Origin: Prorocentrum cordatum
Lineage: Eukaryota > Sar > Dinophyceae > Prorocentrales > Prorocentraceae
Assembly (NCBI GenBank): GCA_963575745.1
Contig: CAUYUJ010017800.1
Coordinates: forward strand, 90,001 to 154,000
Direction of reading: 5' to 3'
DNA: 64,000 nucleotides
The notes beneath the pieces were generated by a model, which was given only the letters and a program-made list of their open reading frames with translations, made no database searches and was not told where the DNA came from. Position 1 is the stretch's first letter. Each line of letters begins with the position of its first letter. This document shows, piece by piece, positions 56,429 to 64,000 of this stretch. The translations under genes were made by a program, and so were the position numbers.

Positions 56429-57722
56429 ATGCTGATGGCGATGATGATGACGGTTATGATAAATATACATTTGGTGATGATGATGTTGATGATGCTGATA
56501 GTGATGATACTGATGATGACTATGATGCTGCTGCTGATGCTGATGGTGATGCTGCTGATGCTGATGACGATGCCGATGCTGATGACGATGCAGATGCAGA
56601 TGCTGATGCCGATGATAATGCTGATGATGCGGATGATGACGATGCTGATGATGGTGATCGTGGTGGTGGTGATGGCGAGGGCGATGGTGACGACGAGGAT
56701 GAGGCCGATGATGACTAGGATGATGGTGAGGAGGATGTGAATCACGTAAATGATGTCGATGCTGCTGCTGGTGACGATCGTGGTGTTTACGAAAACGTTG
56801 ATGACGTTGATGCTGATGCTGACGATGATGATGCGGATGGTGGTGATGAGTATACAGATACCGATGGCGACATGGATGATGTTGATGATGCGCATGAGGC
56901 TGCTGCTGATGACGACGATGATGATTATGCGGCTGCTGCTGATATGGATGCTGATGATGCTGATGATGCGGTTGATGCTGCTGCTGCTGATGATGCTGAT
57001 GACGATGATGATGATGATGTTGATGATGATGATTCTGATGATGCTGGTGATGATGATGATACTGATGACGGCCACGATGATGTTGATGCTGATGATGATG
57101 ACGATGCTGATGAAGAGGTTGATGATGATGATGGTGCCGACGCTGATGCAGATGATGGTTATGACGATGAGGATGCTGATGCTGGTGATGCTAATGCTGC
57201 TGATGATACTGCTGATGCTGATGCTGATGCTGCTGTTGATGATGATGAAGACGATGATGACGATGCTGATCATGATGAGGAATCCGATAATGACGACGAA
57301 GCTGAGGATGCTGATGATGTTGCTGATGCTGATATTGATGATGATACTGATGCCGACGATGAGGACGACGATGCTGACGATGATGAGGATGATGATACTG
57401 ATGCTGATGATGATGATGATAATGCTGATGAGGATGATGATGTGGATGATGCTGATGGTTATGGTGATGGTGATGATGATGATGATGACGATGACGATGC
57501 TGATGCTGATGATGCTGATGATGCTGATGCTGATGCTGATGCTGATGATGCTGCTGATGATGCTGATGATGCTGCTGCTGCTGATGATGATGATGATGAG
57601 GATGAGGATGATAGTGAGGATGTGGATGAGGATGCTGGTGCTGATGATGATACTGATGATGATGTGGATAATGCTGGTGTTGCTTTTGATGATGAGGATG
57701 ATGCTGATGGTTGTGATGATGG

Positions 57723-57773
<51 letters not shown>

Positions 57774-57855
57774 CGATGACGATGACGATGACGATGCTGA
57801 TGCTGATGCTGACGCTGCTGATGCTGATGCTGATGGTGCTGAATCAGGTGATGAT
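56370..57855. repeat. GAT/GCT trinucleotide array
   Basis: About 1.5 kb of GAT with GCT, GAC, GGT and GAG variants. Frames of 408 (Asp/Ala), 610 (Met/Leu) and 335 (Ile/Ser) codons pass through and are by-products; the 610-codon plus frame merely reads on antisense through the LINE. The right edge abuts the 3' end of the LINE. Confidence 0.95.
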
Positions 57856-57937
57856 TTTTGTAGCAGAGGGGCTGCGCCGCCAGTCGCCCAGGCTAGGCCC
57901 AGCGCCTCGGACACTCGCGCGCAAACGGCGCGCGACG

Positions 57938-58435
57938 TCAGAGGTTCAGCTTCTTCTTGTTGAACTCGGTCGCGAGCTTGGAGGTGCCAGGCTGCAACCC
58001 TCGTTCGATCCTGCTCAGGCTCTGCTTGCCCATCTGCTCGGACGTCGCATTGCACTCCGCCAGGTCCTTCATCGTCTCCCCGGCGATGCTCCCGCACAGC
58101 TCGCAGTAGTGCAGCTCCAGCACCTTGTCGTGCTCCGTCTGATGGCTGGCGTGGGCAACCATGTTGCCGATCCTCGACTGGCTCCTCTGCGCCCCGAACT
58201 GGGCCCTGCGCTCGCTCACAGTCGGGACGCACTCGCTCGCCGGCCAGCCGTTCGCCGTGGAGATCGGCACCCTGTCGCCGCACGCCGAACACTTGTAGTG
58301 CTTGCCGTCCACGTCGTAGCCGATCTTGTGCTGGGTTTCCTTCAGCAACTTCTCGCGCCTCCGCTTCTTCACGAAGGCCTCCTTCCGCTCCGCTCTGGCT
58401 GGGTATTGCGACTGCTCCACCTCGATGCGCGCCAT
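57938..58435 (-). CDS. C-terminal domain of LINE ORF, two Cys pairs
   Basis: 165 residues from MARIEVEQSQYPARAERKEA to the stop at the LNL end. Basic helix (KKRRREKLLKET), then YKCSACGDRVP and, about 70 residues later, YCELCG, two CxxC pairs that could bind one zinc. In the same frame as the RNase H piece upstream, separated by a TGA (58484-58486). Probably nucleic-acid binding. The ATG is internal to the ORF and not a true start. Confidence 0.65.
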   Translation of the reverse strand: MARIEVEQSQYPARAERKEAFVKKRRREKLLKETQHKIGYDVDGKHYKCSACGDRVPISTANGWPASECVPTVSERRAQFGAQRSQSRIGNMVAHASHQTEHDKVLELHYCELCGSIAGETMKDLAECNATSEQMGKQSLSRIERGLQPGTSKLATEFNKKKLNL

Positions 58436-58483
58436 GAGGTTGGCGTGGGCCCTGGCGCGGATGGAGGCTGCGCTCCCTTCTGC

Positions 58484-58985
58484 TCAGCCCATGCGCGGCG
58501 CCACTGCCTTCGGTACCTGCACGCCCTCGATGATGTGCTCCACGAAGTGGTCGGCCAACGAATTTCCCATGCAATGCACTAGTTCCACTCCTGCGCCGAT
58601 GGGCTCCGCCGCCGTCATGTGGCCCTCGATCTTGATCATGTCCAGCTGCCTGCCCTGCATGGCCGCGCGCATGTCGTTCAACAGGTTCACGCGCGTCATG
58701 GGTCTCATCCCTTGCTTCAGCTTGGCCACGCCCCGCACACGTACGAGGAGTCGGCGACGTATTTTACCTTCTGAATACCGCTCGTGTGGATCAGCAGCTC
58801 CCTCAGCGCCTGCAACTCCCCACGGTTGACTCTCTGCAGCCATTTTGCGAGAGCTCCACGTCCGCCAGGCAGTACCATCGGCTCGGTCTCACCCGTCGTC
58901 TGCAGGATGACTCGACCCCAGGCAATCCGACGAAGCCGCGGGTCCTCGGTGTACTCGCCGCCGGGCGACCCCGCTGCGATCAGCT
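58484..58985 (-). pseudogene. RNase H domain of LINE, frameshifted
   Basis: Acidic residues in RNase H order: GGEYTEDPRLRRIAWGRVIL (strand with first acidic residues), RGELQALRELL (Glu), KVKYVADSSYVC (Asp), then after a one-base shift near 58735 GNSLADHFVEHII (last Asp). It would degrade RNA in the RNA-DNA hybrid after reverse transcription. The frame change after ADSSYVC breaks the domain. Confidence 0.7.
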
Positions 58986-59280
58986 AGCCGTCCTTGTCAA
59001 GGTGGTCGTGGCTCCCGATGCGCAGGAGCAGCTCTTCTCCTGGTTCTGGCGGTGGCCTGACCTCCATCCACGACTTGGGCAGCAGATCTCTGAGCCACAA
59101 GCACGGCTGGATGCTTTGCTCCAGCTGGTCCATGGCCCTCGCCACCAGGTGCTTCGACTTATGGCGATCCTCCACGAGCTCGTTGCACTTGCACTTCCAC
59201 ATGCGACGCTCCCACGACTCTGCCTGCCCGCCACACCTGGGGCACGTCGCGTCATCGATCTCGATACCCGGGTCGTCCAC
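58984..59280 (-). CDS. zinc-finger segment of LINE between RT and RNase H
   Basis: Reads DPGIEIDDATCPRCGGQAES, then WKCKCNELVEDRHKSKHLVA: CxxC plus CxC with a following His, a likely zinc site. It is followed by WLRDLLPKSW. The frame stops at about 58984, just before the RNase H strand, which is in another frame. Confidence 0.6.
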   Translation of the reverse strand: MDDPGIEIDDATCPRCGGQAESWERRMWKCKCNELVEDRHKSKHLVARAMDQLEQSIQPCLWLRDLLPKSWMEVRPPPEPGEELLLRIGSHDHLDKDG

Positions 59281-60065
59281 GCGCTGCCTCGGCTACACTC
59301 CGCCCGTTATGATGGCCATGTGCGCCCCGACCTTGTCGTACTCGTCCTTCTGCTTGAGCCTCTTGATAAGCCCCCTCGCTGGCCGAAGGTCGGCGCCGTC
59401 CTCCAGCCCTGCCCTCCGTGGTGCTTCGCCGCCTCCGGCCGCTGCCGCTTCTCGATGGCCGCACCCAGCGAATGCTTGAGATCGCTGACGTCCACGTGGC
59501 CATCAAGCGCCTCCGTCGACTCGTCGCCTCCAAAGAGCTCGCCGCTGTCCGAGATCCAGTGCCGCGGCCCCTTCGGCGTCCAGCCCAGGTCGATGATGGT
59601 GTTGACTATCGCGCTCGTATACTCGTGACGCCTCGCCACCGCTGCTTCGCCTCCTCCTTCGCAACTGCGGCCACAATCCTCGGCCAGATCAGCTTGGCCT
59701 TCCTCCTCCTCGCCTCGCTGCTGATGATGCGCATCCAGGAGCACAGCAGCGCGAACACGGAGCCGAACGCTGGGTCGCCTTTGGCGCAGCGCCCTCGCAG
59801 CCTCGGTGCAATCACCGACGCCAGCCGCCTCCTCCACTTGCGCACCGTGCTCGGCGCCATACCGAATACTTAGCACGAGTAGGCGGAAGGGAACCTCGCT
59901 GGGCGACTGCTCGAGCTCCTCTGGCGCGGCTGCCGCTTCGCGCCATCTTGATGGGCCGTGCCACTTGAAGATCAGCGCGCGCCGTCCTCTTGGCGTGCTT
60001 CCCCTTGCCACCTGCGATGCTGTGGCCTCGGTCGATCCCAAGGTCTGGCGCCTGGCTCTTCGCCT
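59281..60065 (-). pseudogene. post-RT region of LINE, shifting frames
   Basis: Protein-like pieces appear in different minus frames: KEVALKLHSRSIKVKAKSQA near 60100, PRLRGRCAKGDPAFGSVFAL near 59790 and IIDLGWTPKGPRHWISDSGE near 59590. The order is consistent with one ORF broken by several indels. Confidence 0.6.
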
Positions 60066-60923
60066 TCACCTTGATGCTTCGGGAGTGCAGCTTGAGCGCC
60101 ACTTCCTTGACCACGTCCATGCCATTCCCGATCGTCGCCGACTTGGTGGACAGCGCGAGCTCACCCTGCCGAAGTCCATCCCTCGGTGAGCACCTGCCCA
60201 TATGGACCTGTCAGGCGCTGTGGGCTCCGCGTGCGCCGGCCTCTTCCTGACGAGCCCAGCGCTCGGGTGGCGCAGCTTCTCCAAGTGCAAAGTGCGAGCC
60301 GGGATGCCGAGCCTGAGCCTTTCGTCCAGAGTGAGGACGGGCTCCAGCGTGTCGTAGAACTCCGCCAAGTCCCACAAGGCCGTCACTGCGTATACCTTCA
60401 TGGGCGACCGCTCCAGGACCTCGTCGGCGAAGGAGCGGACCAAAGCCTCCTTGACAGTGCTGTTGCCCGCGATCGCCGCGTCCCACTTGCCCGCCATGTT
60501 GGTGGCCCACTCGTCGGTGTACTCGCTGCGCACCTTGGACCAGAACTTCACCACTTCGGGCAGCAGCGCGATCGCTCGATCGCCTCTTGTGTCTTTCCGC
60601 AAAAGGCTCACCAGTGTAACCATCATCCGCCATGGCCAAGTTCCCTGACGCTCGACCTCCCAGATGAGCTTTCTGAGCTCATTCCTCGCGCTGGGGGCAA
60701 GCCACTTGAACGCCAGGGCTCCGAACTGCTCGATCCCCTTCGCCTTGCTCTTCGCCATGGTGTCGATCGAGCTGTTCAGGCTCTCGACAGTGATGGGTGT
60801 CCAGTCCTCTTCCTGCGCGGCCTCCCTCGACTGTTCGGGCTTGTCCAATATGGCGGCTCTGCTGAAGCTGCTCTTCCACTTCTTCGACCACTGCGCGCCC
60901 TTCGCCTCCATGTAGTCGACCAT
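60066..60923 (-). pseudogene. LINE reverse transcriptase, fingers and palm start only
   Basis: Residues of this frame: ALAFKWLAPSARNELRKLIW (about 70-89), VTLVSLLRKDTRGDRAIALL (102-121), KFWSKVR (126-132) and motif A ALWDLAEFYDTLEP (182-195, Asp185). Next is a GC-like box in a shifted frame (GRCSPRDGLRQGELALSTK) that leads directly to the region normally found after the catalytic F/YxDD box; no xxDD motif is seen. I infer a deletion of roughly 100 codons that removed motif C. The block upstream (to about 61134) is open in pieces and reads ASWAQEQEAADSGRLHKKTK. Confidence 0.75.
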
Positions 60924-61130
60924 GCTGGCAGCCGTTACACCCTCGCAGCGAACCCCGCTGTCGCACCGCGGCTTGTCCTTCGTCTTCTTGTGCAGCCTGC
61001 CACTGTCCGCTGCCTCCTGCTCCTGCGCCCAGCTGGCGCAGGCGAGCAGGGCCTTGCCGACCTCCGCGCCTCTTGCCCCTCCTCGCGGTGGCCAGGGCCG
61101 TCGCGCCGAGACTCTCGAGCTGCCCCTCGC
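60924..61130 (-). pseudogene. pre-RT linker of LINE
   Basis: Minus-strand coding-like text (MSEGQLESLGATALATARRG, then a frame shift) joins the poly-acidic region to RT. Confidence 0.45.
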
Positions 61131-61589
61131 TCATGGACTCGACCTCCTCCTCCTCCTCCTCCTCCTCCTCCTTTTCCTCCTCCTCCTCCTACCCGCTCCT
61201 CCTCCTCCTCCTCCTCCTCCTCCTCCTCCTCCTCCTACTCCTCCCCTCCTCCTTCCTCCTCCTCCTCCTCCCTGCTCCCCCCTGCTCCTCCTCCTCCTCT
61301 TCCTCCTCCTCCTCCTCTTCCTCCTCCTCCTCCTCCTCCTCCTCCTGATGTCGCTGAGTGCGGTGCGCCACTTGCTCTCCCGCTTGCCCGTCATCTTCAC
61401 GATGCCCCCGCGGCTACGGAGCCGCCGGCGTCTCCGCGCGGCGCTCGAAGGCGAACGGCCCTCGCGCCCGTGCCGCCCACCGCACCTCTGCGGATCCACA
61501 GAGTAGGACGCTAGCGTACCCCTCCTCCTCCCCCCTCCCTCCTCCTCCTCCTCCTCCTCCTCCTCCTCCTCCTCCTCCTCCCTCCTCCT

Positions 61590-61620
<31 letters not shown>

Positions 61621-62261
61621 TCCTCCCCCTCCTCCCCCCCTGCCCGTCCCTGCCCCTTCGTGAACCGCACCTCCTCCGCTCTGCCGCTGAAGTTGCGCCT
61701 TCCGGTGATCTTGATCTTAAGCGTTGTGCAGTAGTGCTGTTCCACCGCGTGCGCCCGAGCTTTGGACTGCGCGCCCATCTCGCTGGCGCCGTGGGCGTCG
61801 AATTGGTGCGCCGTGTTCTGCTGGACGTACTCGGGTGGTGACCTCCACGGTTTGCGATCCTCAACTTGGGCCCTGTCTAGCTTGAGCTGCCACAGCGCCT
61901 CCTTCTCCTCGACATTCAGATCGAGCTCCTCCCCGGCGGCACGGCCGCACTCGACGGCCTCCTTCTCGACGCCGCAGTCGCTGACCTCGCCGTCCTCTAC
62001 GCTCGGCTCGTACTCGCCGAACAGGTCCTCCATCTCGCCGACGACCTGGCACTCCTGCGTCAGCTCCTCGCACGTGACCGGCTTTACCCTGCTGCTGTGC
62101 ACACCTGGGAGGGTGGGCTCCGAGGAGGGCGGGGGATCCGCATCTCCCCGCGGCGCACAATAGGCCCTCGCTGAAACCGCCGCTCTGCTGCGTCGCGTCT
62201 GTGCCTTCTTCCTGGACCTCTTGCTGCGGGGGTCTGCCTTCCGCTTGGGCCTGTCCCGCAA
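61131..62261 (-). CDS. LINE linker with in-frame CTC/GGA expansions
   Basis: A single open frame of 376 codons. Residues 1-205 are ordinary protein, with VTCEELTQECQVVGEMEDLF and a long acidic stretch EYEPSVEDGEVSD, followed by TTLKIKITGRRNFSGRAEEV. Then poly-Glu/Arg (from the CTC array at 61523-61650) and, after VKMTGKRESKWRTALSDI, poly-Arg/Lys (61143-61346). Both arrays keep the frame, so the expansions sit within coding sequence. Function unknown; it links endonuclease and RT. Confidence 0.55.
61143..61346. repeat. CTC array inside LINE linker
   Basis: CTC with TTC and TAC variants over about 200 bp. Confidence 0.93.
61523..61650. repeat. second CTC array inside LINE linker
   Basis: CTC with CCC variants over about 130 bp. 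Confidence 0.93.
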
Positions 62262-62280
62262 TGGAACGGCTTGGGGAGCA

Positions 62281-63006
62281 TCAGGCTCCGTTGAATGGCG
62301 ACCTCTGCGTCGCCAGGTGTAGCCGCGCTCCGTAGTAATCTGCAGGATCTGCTTGGTCCGAGTCGTCCTTGTCCAGGACCAGGAGGAAAGACTCCGAGCA
62401 CACCGCGTAGTCCAGCATGCGCACAGGGTTGCGCGTGCCTGTTTGCGAGACGTCCCGCGGCGTCTTGACCTCTGCGTGCAGCAGCTTCAACCACCCCGCC
62501 TTCTGCAACTCGTGCGGCTCCACGTTCCAGTTGCCGACCGCTGCCCAAGGCCCGCTCTGGCCTCGCGTGATGGCAGCTAAGCTCGCCATCTTCGTCTGGT
62601 TCTCCAGCCTCATGCCAGGGGACGAGGAGGGGTACATGCCCACTATCATGGTGGATTGCTCTTTCCACCGCCAAGTCAGCGCCGCCATTCCTGGAAGTCC
62701 ACGAGGCCCGGTGTCCACTTCTCGTCGAGCTGCCTCAGCCCGACAGTCTGCTCCTTCTTCGCTACCAAATGCCGCACCGACCTTACTGTGTGGTGCGCTC
62801 TTGCTGCCCTGCCGATACCACCAGCAAGCTAAGCATAGCTGGCGTCACAACCGCCTCTGAAATCCAACTGCTCCAGGATGTCGTTCGTGCCGTCCTTGCC
62901 GACGTGCGTCTCTTGAAAGATCATGGAGTCGTCCTTGAGCGAGTCGATCTTCTTTTTGAGCCTAGGGCCCCACGATGAGAGATTCTGCATGCAGATGGAG
63001 TAGGTC
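62281..63006 (-). pseudogene. AP-like (EEP) endonuclease of LINE, damaged
   Basis: The N-terminal piece 63006-62829 reads QNLSSWGPRLKKKIDSLKDD and MIFQETHVGKDG, with the catalytic Glu in QETH. After a stop and an apparently missing stretch, 62718-62281 in another frame reads IVGMYPSSSPGMRLENQTKM, AAVGNWNVEPHEL and MLDYAVCSESF. GNWN stands where the family has G-D-x-N, so the catalytic Asp is replaced by Asn. The family nicks target DNA for target-primed reverse transcription. This copy is inactive on three counts: shift, gap and Asp-to-Asn change. Confidence 0.75.
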
Positions 63007-63999
63007 TTGCAAGGACTTTTGCTTGGCGCCGCCGACCTGGCCGCCAGACTGGGCACGGCGCGCCTCCATCGCCTCCGCCAGCTCGCGCTTCTCCTTCGCC
63101 TCCTTCGCCGAAAGCTCACCCGCGGTTGGGCTGCTCGCGGCCGTGCCGGCGACAGGTGGAGCTGCTCTGCAGTCGGCGCCGCCGCCGCCGCCGCCAGAGC
63201 CAGATGCTGATGCGCCGCCTCCTGCCGCTGCACCAGCTGGGGGAGCTCCAGCTGGCTGAGGTTGATGCTCGACGCGTCGTTGACCTTGTACTACTTCTTC
63301 TACTGCTGCCCCTGCGCCTTGAGCTGCTCCGGCGCCGCTGCGGATGCTTGTTTGGCTTGGCCGCCTGCGTCGCCGCCACGAAGAACTCCTTCTTGCGCCT
63401 GTCGATCTCCTGCTGGTCCGCTGGGCTGATGTTATCGTGGCAACCTCGAACATGTCGCCAAGGTTCACCTCGGTCTCGGCGTTGCCCTCCAAGAGCGTGC
63501 CGATGTGTAGTAGAGGTTTGTGGCCTCGGGAGCTCCTCTTTGACCTTGGCCTCCGCTTTGACAACCTCCGAGGTCCGCTGCAAGAAGTCCGCCTCCGCCG
63601 TTACAAGCTCCTCCTCTAGGTGCTCCCTCCTGCGGTACGCCTTCTGCTGCGCTGTCTTGCACTTCTCAACTTGGCCTTCTGCTTGCCGAAGGGCTGCTCG
63701 CGAACCTGGCTGTAGTTGCTGAACAGTTGATGCTTGGATCGGTTTCGCCTCTGCGAGCAGCTGCTCAAGCTTGCTCTTCTGGTCGCCCTCGGCCACTGCT
63801 GCTGCACGCTCGAGAAGTTACTGTGCGGATTCTTCTCCTCGGCCCTGGTGCTGCTGAGCTTCTGGGCCGCCTGGCCTCTTGCGCTGGTTTGGCCAATATC
63901 CTCCGTCATGAACACCTCTACCACGAAGTAGGGCTGCATCCGATCCTGGGGGAGGTTCAGCCCCCAAGCGCTGGCACCGCATTTGCACTTGAAAGATTC
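63007..63999 (-). pseudogene. N-terminal zinc-finger and coiled-coil part of LINE ORF, runs off window
   Basis: The first visible codons (from 63999) read SFKCKCGASAWGLNL, half of a Cys-x-Cys finger. VEVFMTEDIGQ follows, then after a shift near 63796 a coiled coil, GDQKSKLEQLLAEAKPIQAS, CKTAQQKAYRRREHLEEELV and FLQRTSEVVKAEAKVKEEL (to about 63529). Further pieces ADQQEIDRRKKEFFVAATQA and KEKRELAEAMEARRAQSGG occur in alternating frames. A Gly/Ala/Ser-rich spacer (63150-63240) precedes the endonuclease. The role of the finger/coiled coil is probably RNA binding and self-association. Confidence 0.6.
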
Positions 64000-64000
64000 C

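Larger units (their letters stand above)
57860..64000 (-). mobile_element. large non-LTR retrotransposon (LINE), 5' end beyond window
   Basis: Minus-strand coding pieces in the order short zinc finger, coiled coil, EEP endonuclease, linker, RT, zinc finger, RNase H, C-terminal Cys pairs. This is the architecture of the long single-ORF LINEs abundant in dinoflagellates. Frameshifts, a lost RT catalytic block and a mutated endonuclease residue make this copy inactive. Its 3' UTR is only about 80 bp before the GAT array (ATC on its own strand), which may include or derive from its tail. No target-site duplication can be checked, because the 5' end is outside the window. Confidence 0.85.

Noticed and set aside
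56750-58582. 610-codon plus-strand open frame
   Set aside because: It is Met/Leu text from the GAT array followed by antisense of the LINE C-terminal region.

Overview
This window looks like intergenic, repeat-dominated DNA from a dinoflagellate. The assignment rests on two things: a minus-strand non-LTR retrotransposon at 57.9-64 kb with the layout of large dinoflagellate LINEs (short zinc finger, coiled coil, EEP endonuclease, RT, zinc finger, RNase H, C-terminal Cys pairs), and extreme microsatellite content in GC-rich DNA with almost no recognisable host genes. The species cannot be fixed from this sequence; a Prorocentrum- or Symbiodinium-like host would fit. No rRNA, tRNA, CRISPR array or intact host gene could be supported. 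Two runs of exactly 100 Ns (4915-5014 and 40556-40655) lie inside AGT arrays and are assembly gaps. Nearly every long open frame here is a by-product of a trinucleotide array (poly-Asp, poly-Ser, poly-Glu, poly-Leu and similar).

Layout. 0-9.8 kb: GGA, AGT and GAT microsatellites and four satellite families (AGGAATCC-type, 31-bp AT-rich, about 365-bp, about 85-bp). 9.8-17.3 kb: G-rich minisatellites, a TTGCATTGCTTTGC array, an 82-bp satellite, an exact 73-bp satellite and GGCTGA repeats. 17.3-22.7 kb: GC-rich DNA with GT/GC arrays and a decayed coding-like block. 23-29.1 kb: a repeat of about 0.8-1 kb present as two inverted copies about 5 kb apart. 29.1-30.8 kb: ATGT/GTAG tetranucleotides. 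32.7-35.1 kb: two short terminal-inverted-repeat elements, each with its own 8-bp target-site duplication. 35.2-36.6 kb: a tandem duplication built of CTC and GGA arrays. 36.9-39.8 kb: dispersed repeats and a 139-bp palindrome. 40.7-46.2 kb: the most interesting object, a retroelement on the minus strand. 46.2-57.9 kb: AGT and GAT arrays, a plus-strand LINE remnant and a 150-bp satellite. 57.9-64 kb: the large minus-strand LINE, which runs off the window end.

The 40.7-46.2 kb element has 279-bp direct repeats at its ends (about six mismatches, no length difference) and AGT microsatellite on both outer sides. On the minus strand it reads GIY-YIG endonuclease, then a CxC motif, then a reverse transcriptase with YVDD, then an RS-rich ORF and a membrane-segment ORF. 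Endonuclease and RT share one reading frame broken by a single TAA. N-terminal GIY-YIG, a CxC linker, pseudo-LTRs and microsatellite insertion are the features described for the permuted Penelope-like elements (Chlamys/Naiad group). The endonuclease lacks the Cys pair of the CCHH signature, as reported for Chlamys. To my knowledge such elements were described from green algae, spike mosses, slime moulds and invertebrates, so a dinoflagellate member carrying extra downstream ORFs would be new.

A theme across the window is that mobile elements abut microsatellites: the Penelope-like element lies between AGT arrays, the 3' end of the 58-kb LINE abuts a 1.5-kb GAT array, the 50-kb LINE remnant starts at the edge of another GAT array, and the inverted 23/28-kb repeats end in TA runs.
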